NCBI GenBank assembly: GCA_003987775.1
Contig: RXJD01000007.1
Location: forward strand, 1 to 64,000
DNA: 64,000 nt
Source: Mycobacterium sp.
GTDB taxonomy: Bacteria > Actinomycetota > Actinomycetes > Mycobacteriales > Mycobacteriaceae
Direction of reading: 5' to 3'
This document shows positions 19,106 to 28,686 of this stretch, piece by piece; positions within the stretch are counted from its first letter, which is position 1; each line of letters starts with the position of its first letter. Under the pieces are notes generated by a model. It was not told the DNA's origin and did no database searches. It saw only the letters and a list, made by a program, of their open reading frames with translations. Made by a program: the position numbers and the translations under genes.

Positions 19106-19120
19106 GCTACAGACCTCGGA

Positions 19121-19492
19121 TCAGATGATGCCGCGCTTGAGGCGGCGACGTTCGCGTTCGGACAGACCACCCCAGATGCCGAACCGCTCGTCGTGCGCGA
19201 GGGCGTACTCCAGGCACTCGTGCCGGACCTCGCAACCCAGGCAGATCTTCTTGGCCTCGCGGGTGGACCCGCCCTTCTCCGGGAAGAAGGCTTCGGGGTC
19301 GGTCTGGGCGCACAGCGCCTTGTCCTGCCATTGGTCGGCGGGGATCTCCTCGATCGGCTCCGGTTCGAATGCGGCAGGCGCATCGGGAACCACGCTCAGA
19401 TGAGGACGGACGTGCGGCATGTAGGTTTCAGCCGGCTCGGGAGTGGTGTGCGGTGTGCCTGCCGTTACTCCCCGAAGGTACTCATAGGACAT
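19121..19492 (-). CDS. whiB2: WhiB-family iron-sulfur regulator WhiB2 (WhmD)
   Basis: A 123-residue WhiB protein. The 4Fe-4S ligands are Cys61, Cys84, Cys87 and Cys93 (CxxC is CLGC), followed by the G[I/V]WGG turn GIWGGL (105-110) and the basic tail RERRRLKRGII. WhiB2/WhmD is the orthologue of Streptomyces WhiB and is essential for division and septation in mycobacteria. The ATG at 19492 has GAGGAGG 6 nt upstream and yields an MSYE N-terminus like WhmD of M. smegmatis. The shorter M. tuberculosis annotation (89 residues) lacks this extension. Confidence 0.95.
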   Translation of the reverse strand: MSYEYLRGVTAGTPHTTPEPAETYMPHVRPHLSVVPDAPAAFEPEPIEEIPADQWQDKALCAQTDPEAFFPEKGGSTREAKKICLGCEVRHECLEYALAHDERFGIWGGLSERERRRLKRGII

Positions 19493-19823
19493 GCTCCGCC
19501 TCCTCACTAATAGAGAGTGAAATGGTTTCCCACTGTTTTGATGTACAGATGCCCAATTCGAACAAGTGATCGAATCTCGGTCTGCGACACCGGAACCGGC
19601 CGGCCAACCGGGAAATGACACTGATGTGATTAGACACGGGCCAGGGACCCTGGTCAAGCACTTCGGCGCATTTCCATACCATCTCGTGATCGAATTTCGG
19701 CGATTCTGTTGTCCGCGAAGCACGGCGTGTCGAGTACGAATTGATCACAAGTCCCTTGCGCCACATTGGTTACCAAGATTCACCCCACCCTAACGTGTCC
19801 CGGCGGGCAGGTACTGTCCTGGT
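19493..19823. promoter_or_regulatory. whiB2-fbiA divergent intergenic region
   Basis: These 331 bp hold no convincing gene and serve both flanking genes. GTGATCGAAT[C/T]TCGG occurs at 19566-19580 and 19686-19700, exactly 120 bp apart with one mismatch. Three GACAC motifs lie on the + strand at 19586-19590, 19617-19621 and 19633-19637, and two GTGTC at 19727-19731 and 19795-19799; GACAC is the core of the WhiA-WhiB target in Streptomyces. For fbiA, TACTGT (19812-19817) ends 6 nt before the GTG start, consistent with a leaderless transcript. Confidence 0.6.
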
Positions 19824-20810
19824 GTGAAAGTCACCGTTCTGGTCGGGGGAGTCGGGGGCGCCCGCTTCCTGCTCGGCGTGCAGCGGTTGCTCGGCCTGGG
19901 CCAGTTTGCTCAGGGTGAGGATGCCGGCCACGAACTGAATGCGGTCGTCAACATCGGCGACGACGCGTGGATCCACGGCGTGCGCATCTGCCCGGACCTC
20001 GACACCTGTATGTACACCCTCGGCGGTGGCGTGGACCCGGAGCGGGGCTGGGGCCACCGCGACGAAACCTGGCATGCCAAAGAGGAACTCGCCCGCTACG
20101 GCGTGCAGCCCGACTGGTTCATGCTCGGCGACCGCGACCTGGCCACCCACCTGGTGCGGACCCAGATGCTCAACGCAGGCTATCCGCTGTCGCAGATCAC
20201 CACGGCACTGTGCGACCGGTGGCAACCCGGCGCACGGTTGCTGCCGGCCAGCGACGACCGGTGTGAAACGCATGTGGTGATCACGGATCCGGCCGACGGA
20301 AACCGGCGGGCCATCCACTTCCAGGAGTGGTGGGTACGGCACCGCGCTCAGGTGCCCACCCACAGCTTCGCGTTCGTGGGCGCCGAAAAGGCCACCGCGA
20401 CAACCGAAGCGGTGGCAGCCATCGCCGAAGCCGACGTCATCCTGGTGGCGCCGTCCAATCCGGTGGTCAGCGTCGGCGCCATTCTGGCGGTGCCCGGGAT
20501 CCGTGGCGCGTTGCGGTCGGCCCCCGCCCCCGTTGTCGGCTACTCCCCCATCATCGGCGGAAAGCCGTTGCGCGGCATGGCCGATGCCTGCCTGTCCGTG
20601 ATCGGGGTGGACTCCACCGCGGAGGCGGTCGGCCGGCATTACGGCGCCCGCAGCGCCACCGGGATACTGGACTGCTGGTTGGTGCACGACGGTGACAACG
20701 CGCAGATCGACGGTGTCGCGGTACGTGCGGTCCCGCTGTTGATGACCGACCCGGAGGCGACCGCCGAGATGGTGCGTGCCGGGCTGGACCTCGCGGGCGT
20801 GACGGTGTGA
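19824..20810 (+). CDS. fbiA: Phosphoenolpyruvate/2-phospho-L-lactate transferase FbiA (F420 biosynthesis)
   Basis: A 328-residue CofD-family enzyme that transfers the phosphoenolpyruvate or phospholactate moiety from its GDP/GTP-linked donor to Fo, making (dehydro) F420-0. The N-terminal [18 protein letters not shown] is the family nucleotide-binding signature; [19 protein letters not shown] and [19 protein letters not shown] are also characteristic. The GTG start follows a -10-like TACTGT by 6 nt with no ribosome site. Its last four bases (GTGA) are the start of fbiB. Confidence 0.97.
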   Translation: MKVTVLVGGVGGARFLLGVQRLLGLGQFAQGEDAGHELNAVVNIGDDAWIHGVRICPDLDTCMYTLGGGVDPERGWGHRDETWHAKEELARYGVQPDWFMLGDRDLATHLVRTQMLNAGYPLSQITTALCDRWQPGARLLPASDDRCETHVVITDPADGNRRAIHFQEWWVRHRAQVPTHSFAFVGAEKATATTEAVAAIAEADVILVAPSNPVVSVGAILAVPGIRGALRSAPAPVVGYSPIIGGKPLRGMADACLSVIGVDSTAEAVGRHYGARSATGILDCWLVHDGDNAQIDGVAVRAVPLLMTDPEATAEMVRAGLDLAGVTV

Positions 20811-22165
20811 CCGCCCTGCCGCCGGCCGGCGAGCACGGCGCCGCCGCCACCGTCGAAATCCTGCCCGTCACCGGGCTTCCCGAGTTCCGTCCCGGCGACG
20901 ACCTGAGCGCCGCGCTCAGTGCGGCCGCGCCGTGGCTGCGCGACGGCGACGTGGTCGTGGTCACCAGCAAGGTGGTGTCCAAGGCCGAGGGCCGGCTGGT
21001 GCCGGCGCCCGAGGATGACGAGGAACGAGACCGGTTGCGCCGCAAGCTGGTCGACGACGAGGCCGTTCGGGTGCTCGCGCGCAAAGAACGGACGTTGATC
21101 ACCGAGAACCGGCTCGGGCTTATTCAGGCGGCGGCCGGGGTGGACGGATCCAACGTCGGGCGAAGGGAATTGGCGCTACTGCCGCTGGATCCGGACGCCA
21201 GTGCCGCCGCCCTGCGGGCCGGATTACGGGAGCGGCTCGGCGTCAACGTCGCGGTGGTGATCACCGACACCATGGGCCGCGCCTGGCGCAACGGTCAGAT
21301 CGACGCGGCGATCGGCAGCGCGGGTCTGGCGGTACTGCACAACTATTCGGGCGCCGTCGACCAGCACGGCAACGAACTGGTGGTCACCGAGGTGGCGGTC
21401 GCCGACGAGATCGCGGCCGCGGCCGACCTGGTCAAGGGCAAGCTCACCGCCATGCCGGTGGCCGTGGTGCGAGGGCTGAACCCGGCCGACGACGGTTCGA
21501 CGGCCCGCAGCCTGGTGCGCGCGGGCACCGAGGACCTGTTCTGGCTCGGCACCGCCGAGGCCATCGAGTTGGGCCGCTCGCAGGCTCAGCTGCTGCGCCG
21601 CTCCGTGCGCCGGTTCAGCGACGAGCCGCTGGCGCCGGAACTCGTCGAAGGCGCCGTCGCCGAAGCGCTCACCGCCCCGGCACCGCACCACACCCGCCCG
21701 GTGCGGTTCGTCTGGTTGCAGGACAACGACGCCCGGACACGCCTGCTGGACCGGATGAAAGACAAGTGGCGGACCGACCTCACCGGCGACGGCAGGCCGG
21801 CCGACTCCGTCGAGCGCCGCGTCGCACGCGGCCAGATTCTCTACGACGCGCCCGAGGTCATCATCCCGTTCCTGGTGCCGGACGGGGCGCACAGCTACCC
21901 GGACGCCGCCCGCACGGCGGCCGAGCGCACCATGTTCACCGTCGCGGTCGGCGCGGCCGTGCAGGCGCTGCTGGTCGCACTGGCGGTGCGCGGGGTGGGG
22001 AGCTGCTGGATCGGCTCGACGATCTTCGCCGCCGACCTGGTCCGCGAGGAGCTCGCGTTGCCCGCCGACTGGGAGCCGCTGGGCGCCGTCGCGATCGGGT
22101 ATGCGGCCGAGCCCGCCGGGTTGCGCGATCCGGTGCCCACCGCGGAGTTGTTGATCCGCAAATGA
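20807..22165 (+). CDS. fbiB: FbiB: F420-0:gamma-glutamyl ligase fused to an FMN nitroreductase-fold reductase
   Basis: A 452-residue two-domain enzyme. Residues of about 15-245 are the CofE-like ligase adding the polyglutamate tail ([16 protein letters not shown] and [20 protein letters not shown] are conserved). Residues of about 250-452 form a nitroreductase-fold domain ([12 protein letters not shown]), which in mycobacteria reduces dehydro-F420 and stimulates glutamylation. The GTG start overlaps fbiA by 4 nt, and its TGA overlaps the ATG of mamA. Confidence 0.97.
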   Translation: MTALPPAGEHGAAATVEILPVTGLPEFRPGDDLSAALSAAAPWLRDGDVVVVTSKVVSKAEGRLVPAPEDDEERDRLRRKLVDDEAVRVLARKERTLITENRLGLIQAAAGVDGSNVGRRELALLPLDPDASAAALRAGLRERLGVNVAVVITDTMGRAWRNGQIDAAIGSAGLAVLHNYSGAVDQHGNELVVTEVAVADEIAAAADLVKGKLTAMPVAVVRGLNPADDGSTARSLVRAGTEDLFWLGTAEAIELGRSQAQLLRRSVRRFSDEPLAPELVEGAVAEALTAPAPHHTRPVRFVWLQDNDARTRLLDRMKDKWRTDLTGDGRPADSVERRVARGQILYDAPEVIIPFLVPDGAHSYPDAARTAAERTMFTVAVGAAVQALLVALAVRGVGSCWIGSTIFAADLVREELALPADWEPLGAVAIGYAAEPAGLRDPVPTAELLIRK

Positions 22166-23730
22166 AGACGTTCGCGGGCAAGGCGGCCGTGACGGCCGAC
22201 AAGATTCGCGGCGGCTACTACACGCCTACGCCGATCGCCCGCTTCCTGGCCGGCTGGGTCACCCAGGCCGGCCCGCGGGTGCTGGAACCGTCCTGTGGCG
22301 ACGGGCGCATCCTGCGCGAACTGGCCGCCCGCAGCGATCAGACGCGCGGCGTGGAACTCGTTGCCGCAGAAGCGGCGAAGGCGCGCACCTTCGCGCCGGT
22401 CGACACCGCGGACCTGTTCTCCTGGTCGGGCGGGTGCGAATTCGACGGCGTCGCGGGCAACCCGCCCTACATCCGGTTCGGGCACTGGGCGGCCCAGCAG
22501 CGTGAGCCCGCATTGGCGATGCTGCACCGAGAGGGGTTGCGGCCCAGCCGGTTGACCAATGCCTGGGTGCCGTTCGTGGTGGCGAGCACCGCCCTGGTGC
22601 GCGAAGGCGGCCGGGTGGGCCTGGTGCTGCCCGCCGAGCTGTTGCAGGTCGGTTACGCTGCGCGACTGCGCGACTACCTGGTGAGCCGCTACCGGGAGAT
22701 CACGCTGGTGACCTTCCGGCGCCTGGTGTTCGACGGGGTGTTGCAGGAGGTGGTGTTGTTCTGCGGCATCGCCGGCGCCGGGCCGGCCCGCATCCGCACC
22801 GTGCAGCTCGACGACGCCGATGCTCTCGCCGATGCGGATCTGGAGGTGCCGTCGGCGCCGGCGCTACTGCACGAACGGGAGAAGTGGACGGCGTACTTCC
22901 TCGACCCGGCGCAAATCAGACTGTTGCGAGCCCTCCAAGAATCCGACGTCCTGAGCCGGCTCAGCGGGGTCGCCGAGGTGGACGTGGGCATCGTGACCGG
23001 CCGCAACAGCTTCTTCACGTTCACCGACCCGCAGGCGCACGAGCTGGGACTGGTGCCGCACTGTGTGCCGCTGGTCTCGCGCAGCGCTCAGCTGTCCGGG
23101 CTGGTTTACGACAACGAGTGCCGCACAAGCGATTCGGCGGCCGGTCAGCGTACCTGGCTGTTGCACGCACCGGCGCAGCCGCAGGACGGCGCGCTGCTCG
23201 CGCACATCGCGGCCGGCGAGGCGGCCGGCGTGCACCGGGGCTACAAGTGCTCGCTGCGCAAGCCGTGGTGGACCACGCCGTCGTTGTGGGTTCCAGACCT
23301 GTTCATGCTGCGCCAGATTCACCTCTCCCCGCGGCTGACGGTCAACGCCGCGCAGGCCACCAGCACCGACACCGTGCACCGGGTGCGGGTTGCGGCCGGG
23401 ATCGATCCGCGCGCGCTGGCGGCGGTGTTCCACAACAGCGCGACGTTCGCGTTCGCCGAGATCATGGGCCGCAGTTATGGCGGTGGCATCCTGGAGCTCG
23501 AGCCCGCCGAGGCCGAGCGGTTGCCCATCCCGCCACCGGCGTGCGCCGACCCCGACCTGGTCGTCGACGTGGATCTGCTGTTGCGGGCCAACGAGATTGA
23601 GAAGGCGCTGGACCTGGTGGACCGGCGGGTGCTGATCGAGCAGCTCGGCGTTTCGCCGGATGTGGTGGCCCAGTGCCGCGCCGCGTGGCGTGCGTTGCGC
23701 CGCCGCCGAACCGGGAGGGGGACGCGATGA
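22162..23730 (+). CDS. mamA: Adenine-N6 DNA methyltransferase MamA
   Basis: A 522-residue solitary DNA methyltransferase. The SAM-binding motif is [10 protein letters not shown] (40-49) and the catalytic motif is NPPY (100-103) in [10 protein letters not shown], typical of N6-adenine enzymes. It is homologous to Rv3263 (MamA), which methylates CTGGAG/CTCCAG and affects expression during hypoxia. No restriction partner is visible nearby. The ATG overlaps the fbiB stop (ATGA); the long in-frame upstream extension lies within fbiB and is not homologous. Confidence 0.93.
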   Translation: MKTFAGKAAVTADKIRGGYYTPTPIARFLAGWVTQAGPRVLEPSCGDGRILRELAARSDQTRGVELVAAEAAKARTFAPVDTADLFSWSGGCEFDGVAGNPPYIRFGHWAAQQREPALAMLHREGLRPSRLTNAWVPFVVASTALVREGGRVGLVLPAELLQVGYAARLRDYLVSRYREITLVTFRRLVFDGVLQEVVLFCGIAGAGPARIRTVQLDDADALADADLEVPSAPALLHEREKWTAYFLDPAQIRLLRALQESDVLSRLSGVAEVDVGIVTGRNSFFTFTDPQAHELGLVPHCVPLVSRSAQLSGLVYDNECRTSDSAAGQRTWLLHAPAQPQDGALLAHIAAGEAAGVHRGYKCSLRKPWWTTPSLWVPDLFMLRQIHLSPRLTVNAAQATSTDTVHRVRVAAGIDPRALAAVFHNSATFAFAEIMGRSYGGGILELEPAEAERLPIPPPACADPDLVVDVDLLLRANEIEKALDLVDRRVLIEQLGVSPDVVAQCRAAWRALRRRRTGRGTR

Positions 23731-24281
23731 GCGTGCGGGACTCGGTGATCGCGCTGCTCAACGACTGGCAGGCACCCAACCCGGCCCAGGAGTCGCTGGC
23801 CGAGGCCGTGCTGGCGTTCGTGCTCGCCCGCACCGACTCCTGCCTGCGCGAGTGCGAACCAGGACACGTCACCGCATCGACTCTGGTGCTCGACGACACC
23901 GGCACGCGGGTGTTGCTCACGCTGCACCCGCGCCTTGGCCGCTGGGTACAGCTCGGGGGGCACTGCGAGGACGACGATCCCGAGATCCTCGCCGCCGCCC
24001 ACCGGGAAGCGACCGAGGAATCCGGCGTCTCCGGCCTGTGGTTGCGGCCCGAACTGGCCGCGGTGCACGTGCATCCGGTGACCTGCTCGCTGGGTGTGCC
24101 GACACGGCACCTTGACCTGCAGTTCGTCGCGCACGCCCCGGCCGGCGCGCAGATCGTGGTCAGCGACGAATCCGACGACCTGCGGTGGTGGCCTGCCGAC
24201 GAGCTGCCGCCGGGCACGGATCATGCGCTGGAATACCTGGTGCGCCAAGCCCTGAGCCGGGCTCAGACGTCCGAGGAGTAG
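23727..24281 (+). CDS. NUDIX hydrolase
   Basis: A 184-residue hydrolase. The NUDIX box lies around QLGGHCEDDDPEILAAAH followed by REATEESGV, giving the core REUxEExGU exactly; the first acidic position is one residue off the strict consensus. Substrate cannot be inferred. The ATG overlaps the mamA stop by ATGA, so it belongs to the fbiA-fbiB-mamA message. I do not recall it between Rv3263 and Rv3264c in M. tuberculosis. Its last 19 bp overlap the end of the convergent manC. Confidence 0.85.
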   Translation: MSVRDSVIALLNDWQAPNPAQESLAEAVLAFVLARTDSCLRECEPGHVTASTLVLDDTGTRVLLTLHPRLGRWVQLGGHCEDDDPEILAAAHREATEESGVSGLWLRPELAAVHVHPVTCSLGVPTRHLDLQFVAHAPAGAQIVVSDESDDLRWWPADELPPGTDHALEYLVRQALSRAQTSEE

Positions 24282-25342
24282 CGGATCCCGCCGTCGGGGA
24301 TCGAGACGCCCGGCCACACCCGGGCACCACGCAACAGCTCGCAGCGCGCGCCGATGTCGGCGCCGTCGCCGATCACGCCGTCGCGGATCAGCGCCCGCGG
24401 GCCGATGCGGGCGCCGAAGCCGATGATCGAGCGCTCGATCACGCAGCCGGCCTCCACCTTCACCCCGTCGAAGATCACCGCGCCGTCCAGCCGGGCACCG
24501 GGACCGATCTCGGCGCCGCGCCCCACTACCGTGCCGCCGATCAGCAGCGCCCCCGGGGCCACGGCGGCGCCGTCGTGCACCAAACTCTCCCCGCGCTGTC
24601 CGTGCAGCGCCGGCGACGGGGCGATGCCGCGCACCAGGTCCGCCGAGCCGCGCACGAAGTCCTCCGGGGTGCCCATGTCACGCCAGTAGGTCGCGTCGAC
24701 GTAGCCGCACACCTTGACGTCCGGGTCGGACAGCAGGGCCGGGAACACTTCGCGCTCCACCGACACCTCGCGGCCGCGCGGGATCCGGTCGATGATCCGG
24801 CGCTGGAAGACGTAGCAGCCGGCGTTGATCTGATCGGTCGGCGGATCCTGAGTCTTCTCCAGGAACGCCGTGACGCGGCCGTCGCTGTCGGTGGGCACGC
24901 AACCGAAGGCCCGGGGATCGCTCACCCGCACCAGGTGCAGCGTGACATCCGCCTGGTGTTCACGGTGAAAGGCCAGCAACTGGCCCAGATCGGTGCCGGA
25001 CAGCACGTCGCCGTTGAACACCATGACGGTGTCGTGGCGCAGCTTTTCGGCCACGTTGGCGATGCCGCCGCCGGTGCCCAGCGGCTTCTCCTCGGTCACG
25101 TAGTCGATCTGCAGTCCGAGCTTGGAGCCGTCGCCGAATTCGGCCTCGAACACCTCGGCCCGGTAGGAGGTACCGAGCACCACATGCTCGATGCCGGCAG
25201 CGGCTATTCGCGACAACAGGTGGGTCAGGAAGGGCAGCCCCGCCGTCGGCAGCATCGGCTTGGGCGCCGACAGCGTCAGCGGGCGCAACCTGGTGCCCTT
25301 ACCGCCGACCAGGACCACCGCATCCACGTCGTGGGTTGCCAC
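24263..25342 (-). CDS. manC: Mannose-1-phosphate guanylyltransferase
   Basis: A 359-residue nucleotidyltransferase making GDP-mannose (Rv3264c homologue, also named manB or rmlA2). The N-terminal signature AVVLVGGKGTRLRPLT with APKPMLP binds the nucleotide. The catalytic domain spans about 1-235, with VFNGDVL near residue 107, and the C-terminus is a left-handed beta-helix of hexapeptide repeats (from about 255). The GTG at 25342 gives the same length as the M. tuberculosis enzyme. It starts one base after wbbL1 ends. Confidence 0.92.
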   Translation of the reverse strand: MATHDVDAVVLVGGKGTRLRPLTLSAPKPMLPTAGLPFLTHLLSRIAAAGIEHVVLGTSYRAEVFEAEFGDGSKLGLQIDYVTEEKPLGTGGGIANVAEKLRHDTVMVFNGDVLSGTDLGQLLAFHREHQADVTLHLVRVSDPRAFGCVPTDSDGRVTAFLEKTQDPPTDQINAGCYVFQRRIIDRIPRGREVSVEREVFPALLSDPDVKVCGYVDATYWRDMGTPEDFVRGSADLVRGIAPSPALHGQRGESLVHDGAAVAPGALLIGGTVVGRGAEIGPGARLDGAVIFDGVKVEAGCVIERSIIGFGARIGPRALIRDGVIGDGADIGARCELLRGARVWPGVSIPDGGIRYSSDV

Positions 25343-25343
25343 T

Positions 25344-26252
25344 TCAGCGCCGCCCTTCTGCCAGTTGTTGCCGCGTCGACCGGCGCGACCGGCGCACCGC
25401 ATTGCGCACCATCACGCGCGAGCGCACCGCCAGCGAGCCCCGCAGCGTCCAGCGCAGCGGAGCACGCCACCAGCCGGTGTGCCGATCCGCCAGGAAGATA
25501 TAGGTACTGCGGTGATGCGCCGCCAGATGTCGGCCGGGGTCGTGGCCGGTCGAGTGTCCCTTGTGGTGCAGCACCTCGGCCGACGGCACGTAGATGGAGA
25601 GCCAGCCCGCCCTGCCCAGCCGGTCGCCGAGATCGACGTCCTCCATGTACATGAAATAGCGCTCGTCGAAGCCGCCGATCTGGTCGAACGCCGACCGCCG
25701 CACCAGCAGGCACGACCCCGACAGCCAGCCCACCGGCCGCTCGCTGGGGTCGAGATGCTCCTGCCGGTAGGCGCGCGTCCAGCGGTTGCGCGGCCAGACC
25801 GGCCCGAGCACCGCGTGCATGCCGCCGCGGATCAGGCTGGGCAGGTGGCGCGCCGACGGGTACACCGAGCCGTCCGGATCGCGGATCAGCGGGCCCAGCG
25901 CACCGGCGCGGGGCCAACGGGCGGCCGCGTCCAGCAGGGCGTCGATGCTGCCCGGGCCCCACTGCACATCCGGGTTGGCGACGATCACCCACTCGTCGTC
26001 CCACTCGCCGTCACGCAGTGTGGCCACCGCACGGTTGACCGCCGTCCCGTATCCGAGATTGGCGCCGGTGGGCATCAGGCGCACGTTGGGGTAGCGCTCC
26101 ACAGCCGCTTCCGGAGTGCCGTCAATGGAGCCGTTGTCAGCCAGGACCACCCCGACCGGACGGTCGGTGGCCAGCGACAACGACGCCAGGAACCGCTCCA
26201 GATGTGGGCCCGGCGAGTAGGTCACCGCGACGACCGGCAGCACGTCAGTCAC
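25344..26252 (-). CDS. wbbL1: dTDP-rhamnosyltransferase WbbL1
   Basis: A 302-residue GT2-family glycosyltransferase that adds rhamnose to the GlcNAc-PP-decaprenyl linker of arabinogalactan. The N-terminal VVAVTYSPGPHLERFLASL starts the GT-A fold; NPDVQWGPG supplies the metal-binding acidic motif, and YFMYMEDVDLGDRL carries the ED catalytic region. Start GTG at 26252 overlaps rmlD by 8 nt. The order rmlD-wbbL1-manC matches M. tuberculosis. Confidence 0.93.
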   Translation of the reverse strand: MTDVLPVVAVTYSPGPHLERFLASLSLATDRPVGVVLADNGSIDGTPEAAVERYPNVRLMPTGANLGYGTAVNRAVATLRDGEWDDEWVIVANPDVQWGPGSIDALLDAAARWPRAGALGPLIRDPDGSVYPSARHLPSLIRGGMHAVLGPVWPRNRWTRAYRQEHLDPSERPVGWLSGSCLLVRRSAFDQIGGFDERYFMYMEDVDLGDRLGRAGWLSIYVPSAEVLHHKGHSTGHDPGRHLAAHHRSTYIFLADRHTGWWRAPLRWTLRGSLAVRSRVMVRNAVRRSRRSTRQQLAEGRR

Positions 26253-27147
26253 GCGTAGAGGGTAACGGTCGTTCGGCGGCGGCCGTCAGCGCCGCTGTGA
26301 GCGCGGGGCGCCACGGGCGTAGCGGGGTCAGCCCGGCGGCGGCCCACGACCGGCCGGACAACGCCGAATAGGACGGGCGTTCCGCGGGCCGTGGAAACTC
26401 GTCGCTGGTGCACGGCGTCACCCGCTGCGGGTCGGCGCCGCTCTCCTCGAACACCGCGCGGGCCTGCTCGAACCGGGAAACCACGCCCTCGTTGGCGGCG
26501 TGCAGCACCCGCCCGCGCACGGGGCTGTCGGCCAGCTCCAGCAGCGCGGCGGCCAGGTCGGCGGCGTAAGTGGGCGAACCGGTCTGGTCGTCGACGACCT
26601 TGATCGGCCCGTCTTTCGCTGCCAGCCGCTGCATGACCGCGACGAAGTCGCTTCTGTCGACGCCGCCGGTGTACACCCAGGCGGTACGCACCACGACGGC
26701 CTCCGGCAGCGCGGCGACCACGGCCCGTTCCCCGGCCAGCTTGCTCTGGGCGTACACACCTTGGGGACCGGTGGGGTCGTCGGGTTCATACGGCCGGGGG
26801 CCGCTCCCGTCGAACTCGCCGTTGAAGACGTAGTCGGTGGAGACGTGGATCAGGTGGGCGCCGGTGCGGGCGCAGGCACGGGCGAGGTGCTCCGGGCCGG
26901 TCGCGTTGACGGCATAGGCGCGGGCCTGGTCGGTTTCGGCGCCGTCGACGTCGGTGTACGCCGCGCAATTGATGACGAGATCGCCGGGCCGGATGATCTC
27001 GTCGGCGGCGGCCTGGTCGGTGACGTCCCACTCCGACGACGTCCTGGCCAGCACGTCGCGACCCGCGCGGGTGGCCTGCGCCGCCACCAGAGTGCCCAGC
27101 TGCCCGCCCGCACCGGTGACAAGGAGCCTTTCCGGCCTGCTCGACAT
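26245..27147 (-). CDS. rmlD: dTDP-4-dehydrorhamnose reductase
   Basis: A 300-residue SDR-family reductase giving dTDP-L-rhamnose, the donor used by the adjacent WbbL1. The nucleotide motif is LLVTGAGGQLGTLV (8-21), followed by INCAAYTDVDGAE, the STDYVF strand and the catalytic YAQSK. It is the first gene of the leftward sugar operon and is separated by 66 bp from the divergent LCP gene. Confidence 0.95.
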   Translation of the reverse strand: MSSRPERLLVTGAGGQLGTLVAAQATRAGRDVLARTSSEWDVTDQAAADEIIRPGDLVINCAAYTDVDGAETDQARAYAVNATGPEHLARACARTGAHLIHVSTDYVFNGEFDGSGPRPYEPDDPTGPQGVYAQSKLAGERAVVAALPEAVVVRTAWVYTGGVDRSDFVAVMQRLAAKDGPIKVVDDQTGSPTYAADLAAALLELADSPVRGRVLHAANEGVVSRFEQARAVFEESGADPQRVTPCTSDEFPRPAERPSYSALSGRSWAAAGLTPLRPWRPALTAALTAAAERPLPSTRD

Positions 27148-27213
27148 GGTTCGAGTCTGGCACGCCGAGCCCGGCTACCCGGAAAGCGCCTGTTGCACAA
27201 GTAGCCTACAGTG

Positions 27214-28686
27214 ATGCCTGCGCAAAGTGTGGCTCGTGTGACTCGTGTGGTCTCGACGGCTCTGGCCCTGGTGGTGGTGATCGGCACCGGCGTGGCCTGG
27301 AGCAACGTCCGCTCCTTCGAAGACGGCATCTTCCATATGTCGGCAGCCTCGCTGGGCCACGGCGCCGACGACGGCGCGATCGACATCCTGCTGGTCGGCC
27401 TGGACAGCCGCACCGACGCGCACGGCAACCCGCTGACCTCCGAGGAACTGGCCACGCTGCGGGCCGGCGACGAGGAAGCCACCAACACCGACACCATCAT
27501 CCTGGTCCGCATCCCCAACAACGGGAAGTCGGCGACCGCGATCTCGATCCCCCGCGACTCCTACGTCCAGGCCCCCGGGCTGGGCAAGACCAAGATCAAT
27601 GGCGTCTACGGCCAGACCCGCGAGATCAAGCGGACCAGCCTGGTACAGGCCGGCGCCTCGCCCACCGAAGCCGCGACGGCGGGCACCCAGGCCGGTCGCG
27701 AGGCACTCATCAAGACAGTGGCCGACCTCACCGGCGTCACCGTCGACCATTACGCCGAGATCGGGTTGCTCGGCTTCGCCCTGATCGCCGACGCCCTGGG
27801 GGGCGTCGAGGTCTGTCTCAAAGACGCTGTCTACGAACCGCTTTCGGGTGCCGACTTCCCGGCCGGCCAGCAGCGGCTGAACGGCCCGCAGGCCCTGAGC
27901 TTCGTCCGGCAGCGGCACGAGCTGCCGCGCGGCGACCTGGACCGGGTGGTTCGGCAGCAGGTCGTCATGGCCTCGCTGGCGCACCGGGTGATCTCCGGTA
28001 AGACGCTGTCCTCCCCCGCCACCCTCAAACGCCTGGAGGCGGCGGTCCAGCGCTCGGTGGTGATCTCGGAGGGCTGGAACATCATGGACTTCGTCCAGCA
28101 GGTGTCGAAGCTGACCGGCGGCAACGTCGCGTTCGCCACCATCCCGGTGCTCGACGGAGCCGGCTGGAGCGACGACGGCATGCAGAGTGTGGTGCGGGTC
28201 GACCCGCACGCGGTGCAGGAGTGGGTCGGCGGCCTGCTGCATGAGCAGGACCAGGGCAAGACGGAGGAACTCGCCTACACGCCCGGCAAGACCACCGTGA
28301 ACGTGATGAACGACACCGACATCAACGGCCTGGCCTCCGCGGTACTTGATGTGCTGAGCGCCAAGGGCTTCGCCGCCGGCACGGCAGGCAACAACGACGG
28401 CGGCCACGTCAAGAACAGTCAGGTGCGCGCCGCCAAGACCGACGACCTCGGCGCCCAGGAGATCGCGCGGCAACTGGGCGGTCTACCCGTCGTCGCCGAC
28501 TCCTCCATTGCGGCCGGGTCGGTGCGGGTGGTGCTGGCCAACGACTACACGGGTCCCGGCTCTGGCCTGGACGGCGGGTCGCCGACGCCGGCCCGCGCCT
28601 CGACCGTCGGATCGGTCAACAGCAACGTGCCAGCGCCGTCGCCGATCCTCACGGCGGGCTCGGAGAAGCCGGAGTGCATCAACTGA
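27214..28686 (+). CDS. lcp1: LytR-CpsA-Psr family ligase (Lcp1, Rv3267 homologue)
   Basis: A 490-residue membrane-anchored protein. One N-terminal helix (about 10-28) is followed by the LCP domain (about 55-255), with DILLVGLDSRTD, AISIPRDSYV and the Arg-rich active-site stretch FVRQRHELPRGDLDR. The C-terminal LytR_C domain lies around 345-450. Lcp1 transfers arabinogalactan to peptidoglycan and is essential in M. tuberculosis. TAGCCT (27202-27207) ends 6 nt before the ATG at 27214, implying a leaderless mRNA; an in-frame GTG lies one codon upstream. Confidence 0.93.
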   Translation: MPAQSVARVTRVVSTALALVVVIGTGVAWSNVRSFEDGIFHMSAASLGHGADDGAIDILLVGLDSRTDAHGNPLTSEELATLRAGDEEATNTDTIILVRIPNNGKSATAISIPRDSYVQAPGLGKTKINGVYGQTREIKRTSLVQAGASPTEAATAGTQAGREALIKTVADLTGVTVDHYAEIGLLGFALIADALGGVEVCLKDAVYEPLSGADFPAGQQRLNGPQALSFVRQRHELPRGDLDRVVRQQVVMASLAHRVISGKTLSSPATLKRLEAAVQRSVVISEGWNIMDFVQQVSKLTGGNVAFATIPVLDGAGWSDDGMQSVVRVDPHAVQEWVGGLLHEQDQGKTEELAYTPGKTTVNVMNDTDINGLASAVLDVLSAKGFAAGTAGNNDGGHVKNSQVRAAKTDDLGAQEIARQLGGLPVVADSSIAAGSVRVVLANDYTGPGSGLDGGSPTPARASTVGSVNSNVPAPSPILTAGSEKPECIN

